Source: Chryseobacterium vrystaatense
Lineage (GTDB): Bacteria > Bacteroidota > Bacteroidia > Flavobacteriales > Weeksellaceae
Reading direction: 5' to 3'
DNA length: 64,000 nt
Assembly (NCBI RefSeq): GCF_000737765.1
Contig: NZ_JPRI01000003.1
Location: 496,001-560,000 of the forward strand
The notes under the pieces are model-generated. The model was not told the origin of the DNA. It worked only from the letters and a program-made list of their open reading frames with translations, and did no database searches. Shown here piece by piece: positions 11,601 through 17,542 of the stretch. How positions within the stretch are numbered: position 1 is the stretch's first letter; the number at the start of each line of letters is the position of its first letter. The position numbers and the translations under genes are program-made.

Positions 11601-12215
11601 TCCATCAAAAGTTACGAAGGACTGGAGAACCTTCCGATTATTATTTTTACAGAACACAGCTTATCCAAATCAGAAGAACTTAAGATCAAGCAGTATGCAG
11701 ATTCTATTGTTGTAAAAACGGCCCATTCTTACGAAAGGATTTTAGATGAAGTAGGTTTATTCTTACATTTGGTGGAAGAAAAAAACAACTCCGTCGAGAT
11801 GGCAAGAAATAAAGTTTTGGGATCATTAACGGAAGTTCTGAGCGGTAAAAAAATATTAATCACCGATGATGACGTCCGCAATATCTTCTCTCTGACCAAA
11901 GCTTTGGAAAAATATAAAGTAGAGGTTGTAGTTGCTATGGACGGAAAGCATGCTTTGGAACAGCTCAAAGAACATAAAGATATTGACGTTATTTTAATGG
12001 ATATGATGATGCCTGAAATGGATGGATACGAAACCATAAGAGAGATCAGAAAAATGCCGGTCTTCACAAGGCTGCCAATCATTGCTGTTACAGCAAAATC
12101 CATGATAGGAGACCGTGAGAAATGCATCGTGGCCGGAGCTTCAGATTATATCTCTAAACCTGTAGATATCGATCAGTTACTGTCCTTACTGCGTGTCTGG
12201 TTATATGAAAGTTAA
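8604..12215 (+). CDS. Membrane hybrid histidine kinase: CHASE3-HAMP-GAF-HisKA-HATPase-REC x3
   Basis: 1203 residues. TM1 is at about 11-29 and TM2 at about 178-200, flanking a helical CHASE3-like periplasmic domain. HAMP (about 200-255) and GAF (about 275-430) follow, then a long Glu/Gln-rich coiled coil (about 435-520). HisKA has His535 in NMSHELRTPLNS. The ATPase carries NLLSNAIKF, DTGIGIPEE and GGTGLGLSI. Three receivers follow. The first has Asp864 (LLDVQLPVKDG) and NKP; the third has Asp1133 (LMDMMMPEMDG) and SKP. The middle one keeps Asp986 but has EHN in place of the acidic pair and VKTAH instead of KP, so it looks degenerate. It abuts a single-receiver gene, with CheR and CheB after it. 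The stimulus is unknown. Confidence 0.93.
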   Translation: MPKKIIRNLQFGVGLSLLILIASSVASYMSIQRQMDHRESLSQSRKSITAVKDVLVALLDAETGNRGYQLTGKENFLEPYNRSLSEYTKAFDRAKALDIKDKNQLQRLDALEKNVNSNVDNLKQFVQNRRNGIVMTQQQILMSKSYMDKCRQIVRDFVQYEESQLEIKNKDLNRSSGTTVMFIIISAIAAIVVTIFFYVKLRADLIRRDKLENELRSKDLEISRRVSAIQQIANRVANGDYSQRAVDHSQDDLGDLVDSLNHMTDSLKKSFDKINKSDWRQKGLALLNESLVGNKSVKEVSEASLNQLVEYGKCINGALYIFDDGTLRLNTSFGLENTMKKSFEPGEGMVGQAFTNEKMQVYNNLLEEDFVASFASSRIKINGILLLPVHADGHCIGIVELGSGSDFDQDRLDYFEECSRNIGIALNAAKGREKEQQLLEETQAQSEELQVQHSELENLNTELEAQTQKLQASEEELKVQQEELMQANAELEERSRLLEERNHMIAQRNGEIQKKVEELALSTKYKSEFLANMSHELRTPLNSILLLSRLMAENPDENLNEDQVESAKVIQSSGSSLLTLIDEILDLAKIESGKMTLEYHDVVVNDVIRDLRSLFNPIIQEKQIQFDIHVEEEVEKTIETDRLRVDQVLRNLLSNAIKFTTEGSITLNIRKDTENKDFIVFSVKDTGIGIPEEKQAIIFEAFQQADGSTRRKFGGTGLGLSISREIARLLGGELTLKSKVDEGSEFSLIIPVKALSETVQPENDLHLVDTIREDVEEIQNILEDTESETTLHLENLEIPEDVDDDRDGITPEDKVILIVEDDINFAKALLKYTRMNKYKGVVVVRGDYALSAAVQYHPQAILLDVQLPVKDGWKVMDELKANSATRHIPVHMMSVLQLEKESLMKGAIDFINKPLALDKMTDVFKKIEDALQMSPQKVLIVEHNAKHAKALSYYLSNFNISLSVENNVEDSVKALTSDHIDCVILDIGDSRSSEYKVIESIKSYEGLENLPIIIFTEHSLSKSEELKIKQYADSIVVKTAHSYERILDEVGLFLHLVEEKNNSVEMARNKVLGSLTEVLSGKKILITDDDVRNIFSLTKALEKYKVEVVVAMDGKHALEQLKEHKDIDVILMDMMMPEMDGYETIREIRKMPVFTRLPIIAVTAKSMIGDREKCIVAGASDYISKPVDIDQLLSLLRVWLYES

Positions 12216-12581
12216 ATGATGAATAAGAAAATTTTGATTGTGGACGATGATCCACGTAATATATTTGCACTGAAACTGACGCTGAAATCACGAGGGTATC
12301 AGATTGAAAGCTGCACAATGGCCCAGGAAGCCATTCAGATTTTAAAAGAAAAAACGATAGACATCGTCCTTATGGATATGATGATGCCGGAAATGGATGG
12401 ATATGAAGCCATCAGGATGATTAGAAATACACCGTCAATGAGTGAGATTCCTGTAATTGCCGTTACAGCTCAGGCCATGCCGGAAGACCGCCAGAAATGC
12501 CTGGACGTTGGAGCTCAGGACTATGTCTCAAAACCTGTTGACGTAGACCAGTTAATTATCGCCATCGAAAAACTGTCCTAA
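12216..12581 (+). CDS. Single-domain response regulator
   Basis: 121 residues, receiver only. It has DDDPRN at the acidic pocket, phospho-acceptor Asp54 in LMDMMMPEMDGYE, Thr in AVTAQAM, and Lys in SKPVD. It strongly resembles the third receiver of the preceding hybrid kinase, suggesting a duplicated domain that acts as a diffusible phosphoryl carrier. The start codon directly follows the stop of the hybrid kinase and its own stop directly precedes cheR, indicating tight co-translation. No output domain is present. Confidence 0.92.
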   Translation: MMNKKILIVDDDPRNIFALKLTLKSRGYQIESCTMAQEAIQILKEKTIDIVLMDMMMPEMDGYEAIRMIRNTPSMSEIPVIAVTAQAMPEDRQKCLDVGAQDYVSKPVDVDQLIIAIEKLS

Positions 12582-13412
12582 ATGCTGGAACCAAGTATCG
12601 TAAAAGATGAAGAAGTAGAATACTTGATAAAAGATGTTTATGAGATGTATGGGTATGATTTTTCAGAGTATAGCAGGGCTTCTTTTAAACGCAGGGTCAA
12701 CAGGATCTGCCTGATAGACAGGTTTACCAGTTTTGCGGAACTGAGGTATACCGTGCTCAATGATCCGGAATACCTGAAGCGCTTCGTGGAAGAAATTACG
12801 GTGAATGTCACAGAAATGTTCCGGGATCCCCTTTTCTTTAAAAAACTGAGGGAAAAGATATTGCCTCAGTTGGGAACCTATCCGCTGATCAGAATTTGGG
12901 TCGCAGGCTGTTCTACAGGTGAAGAGGCTTATTCAATGGCCATTTTGCTTAAAGAGGCCAACCTGTACCACAAATCCCTGATTTACGGAACAGATCTTAA
13001 TCCTACTGTTTTGGAGACAGCACGGGCAGGCGTTTTTCCACTGCAGCAGATGAAACTCTACTCAGAGAACTATATGTTGTCCGGAGGGAAAAATGATTTT
13101 TCAGATTACTATACTGCCAATTATGACAGTGTCCAATTTGATAAAAGTTTAAAGGAAAAACTGATATTGTCTACTCATAATCTGGTTTCGGACAGTTCTT
13201 TTAACAGTTTCCAGCTGATCATCTGCAGAAATGTACTGATCTATTTTGACCGGGAACTGCAGGAAAGGGTCTTTAAGCTTTTCGATAACAGTCTTGAAAA
13301 TTTAGGCTATCTGGCTTTAGGTTCGAAAGAAACCATCAGATTTTCAAAACTGGATAAGATCTACCATCAGGTCGATGATCAGCGGATATGGAAGAAAACA
13401 GAACATATCTAA
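12582..13412 (+). CDS. cheR: CheR-type protein-glutamate methyltransferase
   Basis: 276 residues. An N-terminal helical subdomain (1-75) is followed by the CheR catalytic domain: ITVNVTEMFRDPLFF, the SAM-binding motif VAGCSTGEEAYS at 107-118, YGTDLNPTVLETARAG with the acidic SAM contact, and IICRNVLIYFDRELQ. CheR enzymes methylate glutamates on chemoreceptors. Here no receptor, CheA or CheW is nearby, so the target may be the coiled coil of the adjacent hybrid kinase or a distant protein (inference). It starts immediately after the receiver gene and is followed by cheB. There is no TPR or pentapeptide-tethering extension. Confidence 0.92.
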   Translation: MLEPSIVKDEEVEYLIKDVYEMYGYDFSEYSRASFKRRVNRICLIDRFTSFAELRYTVLNDPEYLKRFVEEITVNVTEMFRDPLFFKKLREKILPQLGTYPLIRIWVAGCSTGEEAYSMAILLKEANLYHKSLIYGTDLNPTVLETARAGVFPLQQMKLYSENYMLSGGKNDFSDYYTANYDSVQFDKSLKEKLILSTHNLVSDSSFNSFQLIICRNVLIYFDRELQERVFKLFDNSLENLGYLALGSKETIRFSKLDKIYHQVDDQRIWKKTEHI

Positions 13413-13423
13413 AAACATTGACT

Positions 13424-13996
13424 ATGGAGCCCAAAAACACAAAGACAGAACTGGTGGTGATAGGAGGATCCGCAGGAAGTCTGCAGGTCATTCTGGAAAT
13501 GCTGAAAAAATTAAAAAGTGAACTGCGCTTTTCCATTGTGCTTGTGGTACATCGGAAAGCATCTTCAACAAACGTTCTCCAGACTCTGCTTCAGCAGTTT
13601 GTGAGCATGGAAGTCATTGAAATTGATGATAAAACAGAAATTCAAAATAATAAAATATATGTAGTTCCTGCTGATTATCATTTATTATTTGAAAATAAAA
13701 AGATGATGTCACTGGACTTTTCAGAAAAAATGAATTATTCCCGTCCGTCCATTGATGTTACATTCAAATCGGCAGCAGAAATTTATGGTGAAAACCTTGT
13801 AGGTGTTCTGCTTTCCGGAGCTAATGCCGATGGCGTGGAGGGTTTGGGATTTATCAAAAAAAATAATGGGAAAGTCTGGATTCAGGAACCGGAAACTGCT
13901 GAGGTGGATTATATGCCAAGACATGCCGTGGAAGAAGTAGACTATGACCTGATCATTACACCCAATAATTTGGCAGATTATATCAACGAACTGTAA
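13424..13996 (+). CDS. cheB: CheB-type methylesterase domain, without receiver
   Basis: 190 residues from the ATG at 13424; an in-frame ATG at 13388 adds 12 residues and would overlap cheR by 25 bp. The catalytic triad of CheB is visible: Ser in VIGGSAGS, His in LVVHRKASS and Asp in SGANADGVEGL (residues 28, 55 and 148 counted from 13388). MPRHAVEEVDYD near the end is also typical. The usual N-terminal receiver is missing, so the esterase is not controlled by intramolecular phosphorylation; one of the stand-alone receivers alongside may substitute (inference). It should reverse the modification made by the neighbouring CheR. Confidence 0.9.
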   Translation: MEPKNTKTELVVIGGSAGSLQVILEMLKKLKSELRFSIVLVVHRKASSTNVLQTLLQQFVSMEVIEIDDKTEIQNNKIYVVPADYHLLFENKKMMSLDFSEKMNYSRPSIDVTFKSAAEIYGENLVGVLLSGANADGVEGLGFIKKNNGKVWIQEPETAEVDYMPRHAVEEVDYDLIITPNNLADYINEL

Positions 13997-14036
13997 ATAA
14001 AAGAGTAAAACAAACTTAAGATTAAATAGAACTACT

Positions 14037-14402
14037 ATGAGCACAAAGAAAATTTTGATTTTTGATGATGATACAACTATTTTAGAGGTAATTACCATCA
14101 TTTTCGAAGAGAATGGTTATCAGGTCGAAATTTCAGAAACATCTCATGATATATTGGAAAAAGTATCCCAGTTTCAGCCGGATGTTATTCTGATGGACAA
14201 CTGGATTCCAAAGATCGGTGGAGTAGAGGCTACCAAACTTTTAAAAAGTCATGAGGAATTCAAATCTATTCCGGTCATTTATGTAACTGCCAATAATGAT
14301 ATTGTAAGACTGGCTGAAGAAGCACAGGCTGATGATTATGTGGCGAAACCATTTAATTTGGATGATCTGGAAGATAAAGTAGCAAAATATTTAAAAGCAT
14401 AG
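14037..14402 (+). CDS. Single-domain response regulator
   Basis: 121 residues, receiver only. It has FDDDTTI at the acidic pocket, phospho-acceptor Asp54 in LMDNWIPKIGG, Thr in YVTAN, and Lys in AKPFN. It is less similar to the hybrid-kinase receivers than the 12216 gene is, and its alpha4-beta5 surface differs, so it may dock with another partner. It is the last gene of the phosphorelay locus, 40 bp after cheB, and is followed by a hairpin terminator. Confidence 0.9.
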   Translation: MSTKKILIFDDDTTILEVITIIFEENGYQVEISETSHDILEKVSQFQPDVILMDNWIPKIGGVEATKLLKSHEEFKSIPVIYVTANNDIVRLAEEAQADDYVAKPFNLDDLEDKVAKYLKA

Positions 14403-14430
14403 GCTTATAACGATTAAAGCTAAAAACGAT

Positions 14431-14456
14431 AAAAATCCTTACAGTGTAGGGATTTT
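14431..14456 (+). terminator. Intrinsic terminator of the phosphorelay operon
   Basis: AAAAATCCTTACA at 14431-14443 pairs with TGTAGGGATTTTT with one G-T wobble, and the descending arm runs into T's. It lies 28 bp after the last receiver gene. Confidence 0.8.
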
Positions 14457-14460
14457 TTCT

Positions 14461-14763
14461 TTAAATAATCCTTCTGAACGGCCGATGCCGTACTTCATCG
14501 AAATGTCTCATTCGGTTACGGATAGCATCCACAGTGCATCTTCCGCTGTTGATTTCGGCAATCAGTGCAGATAAAAACAATTTCAACTGAGGATCAGACA
14601 GTATTTTATGGGTAAATGTAGAGGCGATGATCGTCTTTTTAGAAACAATGTTCTGGGTAAAGATATATTCACCGTCCAAATCAACGCTGATGCGAAACTG
14701 GTCTTTTATACTGGCTGAAAAGTACCGATGGATCAGGTCGATATTTTGTAACATATTTTCCAT
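14461..14763 (-). CDS. Small conserved-looking hypothetical protein
   Basis: 100 residues with mixed, evenly charged sequence and no signal peptide or membrane segment, so probably cytosolic. The middle (ISVDLDGEYIFTQNIVSKKT) is predicted beta-rich, and the C-terminus is very basic and His/Arg-rich (RNRMRHFDEVRHRPFRRII). Its stop touches the terminator of the convergent phosphorelay operon. I do not recognise a family; the Arg/His tail might contact nucleic acid, but that is a guess. Confidence 0.6.
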   Translation of the reverse strand: MENMLQNIDLIHRYFSASIKDQFRISVDLDGEYIFTQNIVSKKTIIASTFTHKILSDPQLKLFLSALIAEINSGRCTVDAIRNRMRHFDEVRHRPFRRII

Positions 14764-14954
14764 CTTGGTGTATTTATATTATATACATTAATATTTATGC
14801 CATAATTGTTTTTTTAAGTTTTTTTTAATTGATAATCAGCGGAAACGAAGATGACCATTGACTATTTTAAAATAAATATTATCTTGCTGTTGAGAGACCA
14901 TTTCAGGAACCTGTCTGAAATTGGGATTCCAAAAACTAAAATCTATAAGTACCT

Positions 14955-15455
14955 ATGCTAAAAGATATCATTGCTAAAGACCTCACGGTCATTTTTTGCG
15001 GAATTAATCCGGGACTGAAATCAGCAGAAGACGGTCATCATTTTTCGGGACGCAGTAACCGGTTCTGGAAAGTCCTCCATAAAGCAGGATTTACGCCTTA
15101 CCAGATCGAAGCTGAAGATGACAGAAGCATATTGGATTTTGGATATGGGCTTACGACTGCTGTAGCAAGAGCAACATCCCGCGCAGATGAGCTTTCAAAA
15201 GATGAATTTGACAGTTCCCTGGAATCTTTTAAAACAAAAATAACAGAATTTAAGCCTGAGTATATTGTATTTCTTGGTAAAGCGGCATACAAAGCTTTCT
15301 CTGCTAAAAAGGAAATTCCATGGGGTGTTCAACCGGATGACTTTTGTGGTTCCAAAGTATGGGTTTTACCTAATACAAGTGGTTTGAACAGAGGATTTAG
15401 CCTTGATAATCTTGTAGAATCGTATGGAGCATTTTATAAAAAGATTCAGAAATAA
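14955..15455 (+). CDS. mug: G/U(T) mismatch-specific DNA glycosylase
   Basis: 166 residues, the length of E. coli Mug. The catalytic motif GINPG is at 16-20, with Asn18 as in the E. coli enzyme, preceded by a hydrophobic strand and followed by the FSGRSNRFW motif. The DNA-intercalation motif reads NTSGLNR at 140-146, matching NPSGLSR of E. coli. YGLTTAVARATSRADEL is also characteristic. It removes uracil (and ethenocytosine) opposite guanine in base-excision repair. A 36-codon open frame at 14851-14961 overlaps its start. Confidence 0.93.
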   Translation: MLKDIIAKDLTVIFCGINPGLKSAEDGHHFSGRSNRFWKVLHKAGFTPYQIEAEDDRSILDFGYGLTTAVARATSRADELSKDEFDSSLESFKTKITEFKPEYIVFLGKAAYKAFSAKKEIPWGVQPDDFCGSKVWVLPNTSGLNRGFSLDNLVESYGAFYKKIQK

Positions 15456-15480
15456 GCCGAATTCTAAAATAAGAGACAGG

Positions 15481-15508
15481 AAAAGACTGTCATTTCAGAC
15501 AGCCTCTT
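15481..15508 (-). terminator. Hairpin terminator, minus strand
   Basis: On the minus strand GGCTGTC and GACAGTC form a stem with a 6-nt loop followed by TTTT. It sits about 40 bp beyond the DoxX gene stop and probably ends that transcript. Its stem resembles those of the hairpins near 37.6 and 38.1 kb. Confidence 0.6.
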
Positions 15509-15550
15509 CAGTACAGAGCAGTATTGCTCAAAATAGGTTGCGAAGCCCTC

Positions 15551-15952
15551 TTAATCCCACTTATTATTCTTCGAAACAGCATATTTTCCCGCTCCGGTAA
15601 AAAAGAAGTTTAAACTTACAAGAAAGTAAATTGCCAACAGCTCCAATGCCCATCCGCCGAATTCATTAAGCTTAAATATACTGCCGGTCTGAGCAAGGAT
15701 GACAGCTGTAAAGCAGTTAGCCGCAAAAACCAATCCTGCCAGCCGTATGCGAAATCCTAAAATGATCATAACGGGAGCAATAATTTCACCCAAAAATACA
15801 CCATAAGCCAGGAAGGGGGGAAGACCGTACTGAGCCATCATATTTTCTATAAACCCAACTCCATGTATCAGTTTGCTGACTCCATAAACCATCATCGGAA
15901 ATCCGACGGCTATTCTTGTAATTAAAATTCCTAAATCAATGTTTCTGTTCAT
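15551..15952 (-). CDS. DoxX family membrane protein
   Basis: 133 residues with four predicted membrane helices (about 9-27, 47-68, 73-92, 98-122). The sequence GFPMMVYGVSKLIHGVGF, the APVMIILG helix and the GWALELLAIYF helix fit the DoxX/DoxD-like family of small inner-membrane proteins. Their role is poorly defined; some associate with thiosulfate oxidation or oxidative stress. The gene lies 11 bp after the outer-membrane protein gene 15964-16584 on the same strand, so the two form an operon beside a Crp-like regulator. Confidence 0.82.
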   Translation of the reverse strand: MNRNIDLGILITRIAVGFPMMVYGVSKLIHGVGFIENMMAQYGLPPFLAYGVFLGEIIAPVMIILGFRIRLAGLVFAANCFTAVILAQTGSIFKLNEFGGWALELLAIYFLVSLNFFFTGAGKYAVSKNNKWD

Positions 15953-15963
15953 TATATGATTGT

Positions 15964-16584
15964 TTAAAAGTTATATTTTATAAAAGCTCCTATATTTTCG
16001 AGGGTCTTTTCAGCATTGTTAAACTGGTCAAAATTAGTAGCGATTCCGTACATTATTTTATCCTGTTTGAGCCCCAGACGAATAAACTGCAGACCTCTAG
16101 GATAGCCGCTGTCATCCAAGTTTCCAATGGCCAGTACACTGAAATATCCCTTAATATTCTCTTTCAGGTGCGGAGCATATTCAAAAGACACAGACTGTTC
16201 AAGAGAGTATCCTTTCTGGTAAGTCGCTCCGATAGAGTAAGAAAAAGAAAACGAAGAGGCGGTTATCCTGTACTGGGCGGACATGCTGAAAAAAGCACCG
16301 GGGTTTTTTATTCCGAAAGCTGCATTCATGTTAAATCTTTTGTGGAGGCTGTATGATAATGTATTTCTTATAAAGAAAATGTTGTTTTTGTCCTTTGTAT
16401 ATTCAGTGTCAAATAAGGTAAGGTTGTTAATTTTGAGTCTGTCATTCAGCTGGTAATTGATATTGTGCATATAGGTATAGGAACGGTGTCCCAGAACAAT
16501 ATCAGGGGTGTAGGAAAGTTGTTGGGCAGTAAGTCCCGAAAGTGACATGATAAGAGCAGACACAGCCGCATATTTTACCTTCAT
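15964..16584 (-). CDS. Exported protein, predicted outer-membrane beta-barrel
   Basis: 206 residues. The signal peptide is MKVKYAAVSALIMSLSG followed by LTAQQ. The mature part consists of alternating polar/aromatic beta strands with short turns (INYQLNDRLKINNLTLF, SMSAQYRITASSFSFSYSIG, GAFIKYNF) and ends in an aromatic Phe, as in outer-membrane barrels. No named family recognised. It carries a full promoter (TTG-N18-TAATTTTG) upstream and leads the operon with doxX. The neighbouring Crp-like gene may regulate it. Confidence 0.75.
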   Translation of the reverse strand: MKVKYAAVSALIMSLSGLTAQQLSYTPDIVLGHRSYTYMHNINYQLNDRLKINNLTLFDTEYTKDKNNIFFIRNTLSYSLHKRFNMNAAFGIKNPGAFFSMSAQYRITASSFSFSYSIGATYQKGYSLEQSVSFEYAPHLKENIKGYFSVLAIGNLDDSGYPRGLQFIRLGLKQDKIMYGIATNFDQFNNAEKTLENIGAFIKYNF

Positions 16585-16610
16585 AATTTTACTCGTTTAA
16601 AATCTGAGAG

Positions 16611-16639
16611 CAAAATTATTCACGGCACAGCGGAATCAA
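16611..16639 (-). promoter_or_regulatory. Promoter TTG-N18-TAATTTTG for the barrel protein/doxX operon
   Basis: On the minus strand TTG (16637-16639) is followed after 18 bases by TAATTTTG (16618 down to 16611), an exact TAnnTTTG. The start codon of the 16584 gene lies 27 bases downstream. Confidence 0.65.
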
Positions 16640-16650
16640 CTTAAGAAATC

Positions 16651-17253
16651 TTAAGAAACGTCAGACAGGTGTTTTTTTCGAAGATAGCTCAGATATTCTA
16701 CCGTAATTCCCAGGTAAGAGGCGATCATAAACTGCGGAAAACGCTGTTCTATATTTCGGTAAGCAGAAACGAAATTCCTGTATTTTGTGTACGCGTCGAC
16801 TCTTGAATGTTCAAATGTTCTTTCCTGAAGGGTGACGTAGGCACTCTGCATTTTTAGACGCCAGAAATCTGAGATGGAAGGAACTTCTTTATAGAGTAAT
16901 TCCAGATTTTCTTTACTGATCTGTATCACAGTCGTCCCTTCATTAGCCTGAATGCACATTCTCGAAGGCTGTCCGCTCAGATAGCTGTACAGATCATTCA
17001 CCCACCAGTTTTCGATACCCAGCTGAGTCGTATTTTCCTTTCCTTTTTCATCCGTATAATAGGCATGCAGACTTCCTTTTGCAATAAAACGCATATGCTT
17101 TGAAACCTGTCCTTCTCTAAGGAGGCAGTCTTTTTTTTGGAGATGTACAATTTCTAATTTAGAAACAATGGCCTCAATGTCTTGGTCTTCTAAAGTGATT
17201 ATTTCTTTAAAATGATTGATTAGCTGGGAAATTACATTATCACTTTCCATCAT
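16651..17253 (-). CDS. Crp/Fnr family transcriptional regulator
   Basis: 200 residues. The cyclic-nucleotide-binding-like beta barrel covers about 15-125 (LLREGQVSKHMRFIAKGSLH). The sequence LGIENWWVNDLYSYLSG is typical of the Bacteroidota subgroup annotated as Crp/Fnr. A long dimer helix (about 130-150) and a C-terminal HTH (MIASYLGITVEYLSYLRKKH) follow. The cAMP-contact Arg-Ser pair is not evident, so the effector is unknown. It lies just upstream of the barrel/doxX operon on the same strand and is likely to control it (inference). Confidence 0.87.
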   Translation of the reverse strand: MMESDNVISQLINHFKEIITLEDQDIEAIVSKLEIVHLQKKDCLLREGQVSKHMRFIAKGSLHAYYTDEKGKENTTQLGIENWWVNDLYSYLSGQPSRMCIQANEGTTVIQISKENLELLYKEVPSISDFWRLKMQSAYVTLQERTFEHSRVDAYTKYRNFVSAYRNIEQRFPQFMIASYLGITVEYLSYLRKKHLSDVS

Positions 17254-17314
17254 AAGGTAAGGCGTTCAGTAGGTTGGAATATCATGTCCTGCTGATAAAC
17301 AGCGCAGGAGTATA

Positions 17315-17322
17315 CAAAGGTA
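17315..17322 (-). promoter_or_regulatory. -7 promoter element TACCTTTG for the Crp-like gene
   Basis: On the minus strand TACCTTTG matches TAnnTTTG; no TTG is seen at the -33 distance. It would give a leader of about 55 nt. Confidence 0.4.
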
Positions 17323-17449
17323 CGTAAATATTGATTTCAGAGATTGCTGAAACAGAGTAACCGTATACTTTTTTTTGAGTGAACAAAATTCACTATAAAT
17401 TGTTTTTCAGTTAATTTTTATTACGTCAGGTTTTGTCGCAATGCACATA

Positions 17450-17457
17450 TACTTTTG
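17450..17457 (+). promoter_or_regulatory. -7 promoter element TACTTTTG for the unknown gene pair
   Basis: TACTTTTG matches TAnnTTTG. A TTG occurs 14 bp upstream, closer than the usual 18-20. It implies a leader of about 80 nt before the 17543 gene. Confidence 0.4.
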
Positions 17458-17542
17458 ATTAAAATCACATAGAAGTGATTATAATTATCAAAAAAGTGCG
17501 CACCAATCATTTTTTTATTAACCTTTTAAAAAATTTATTTTT

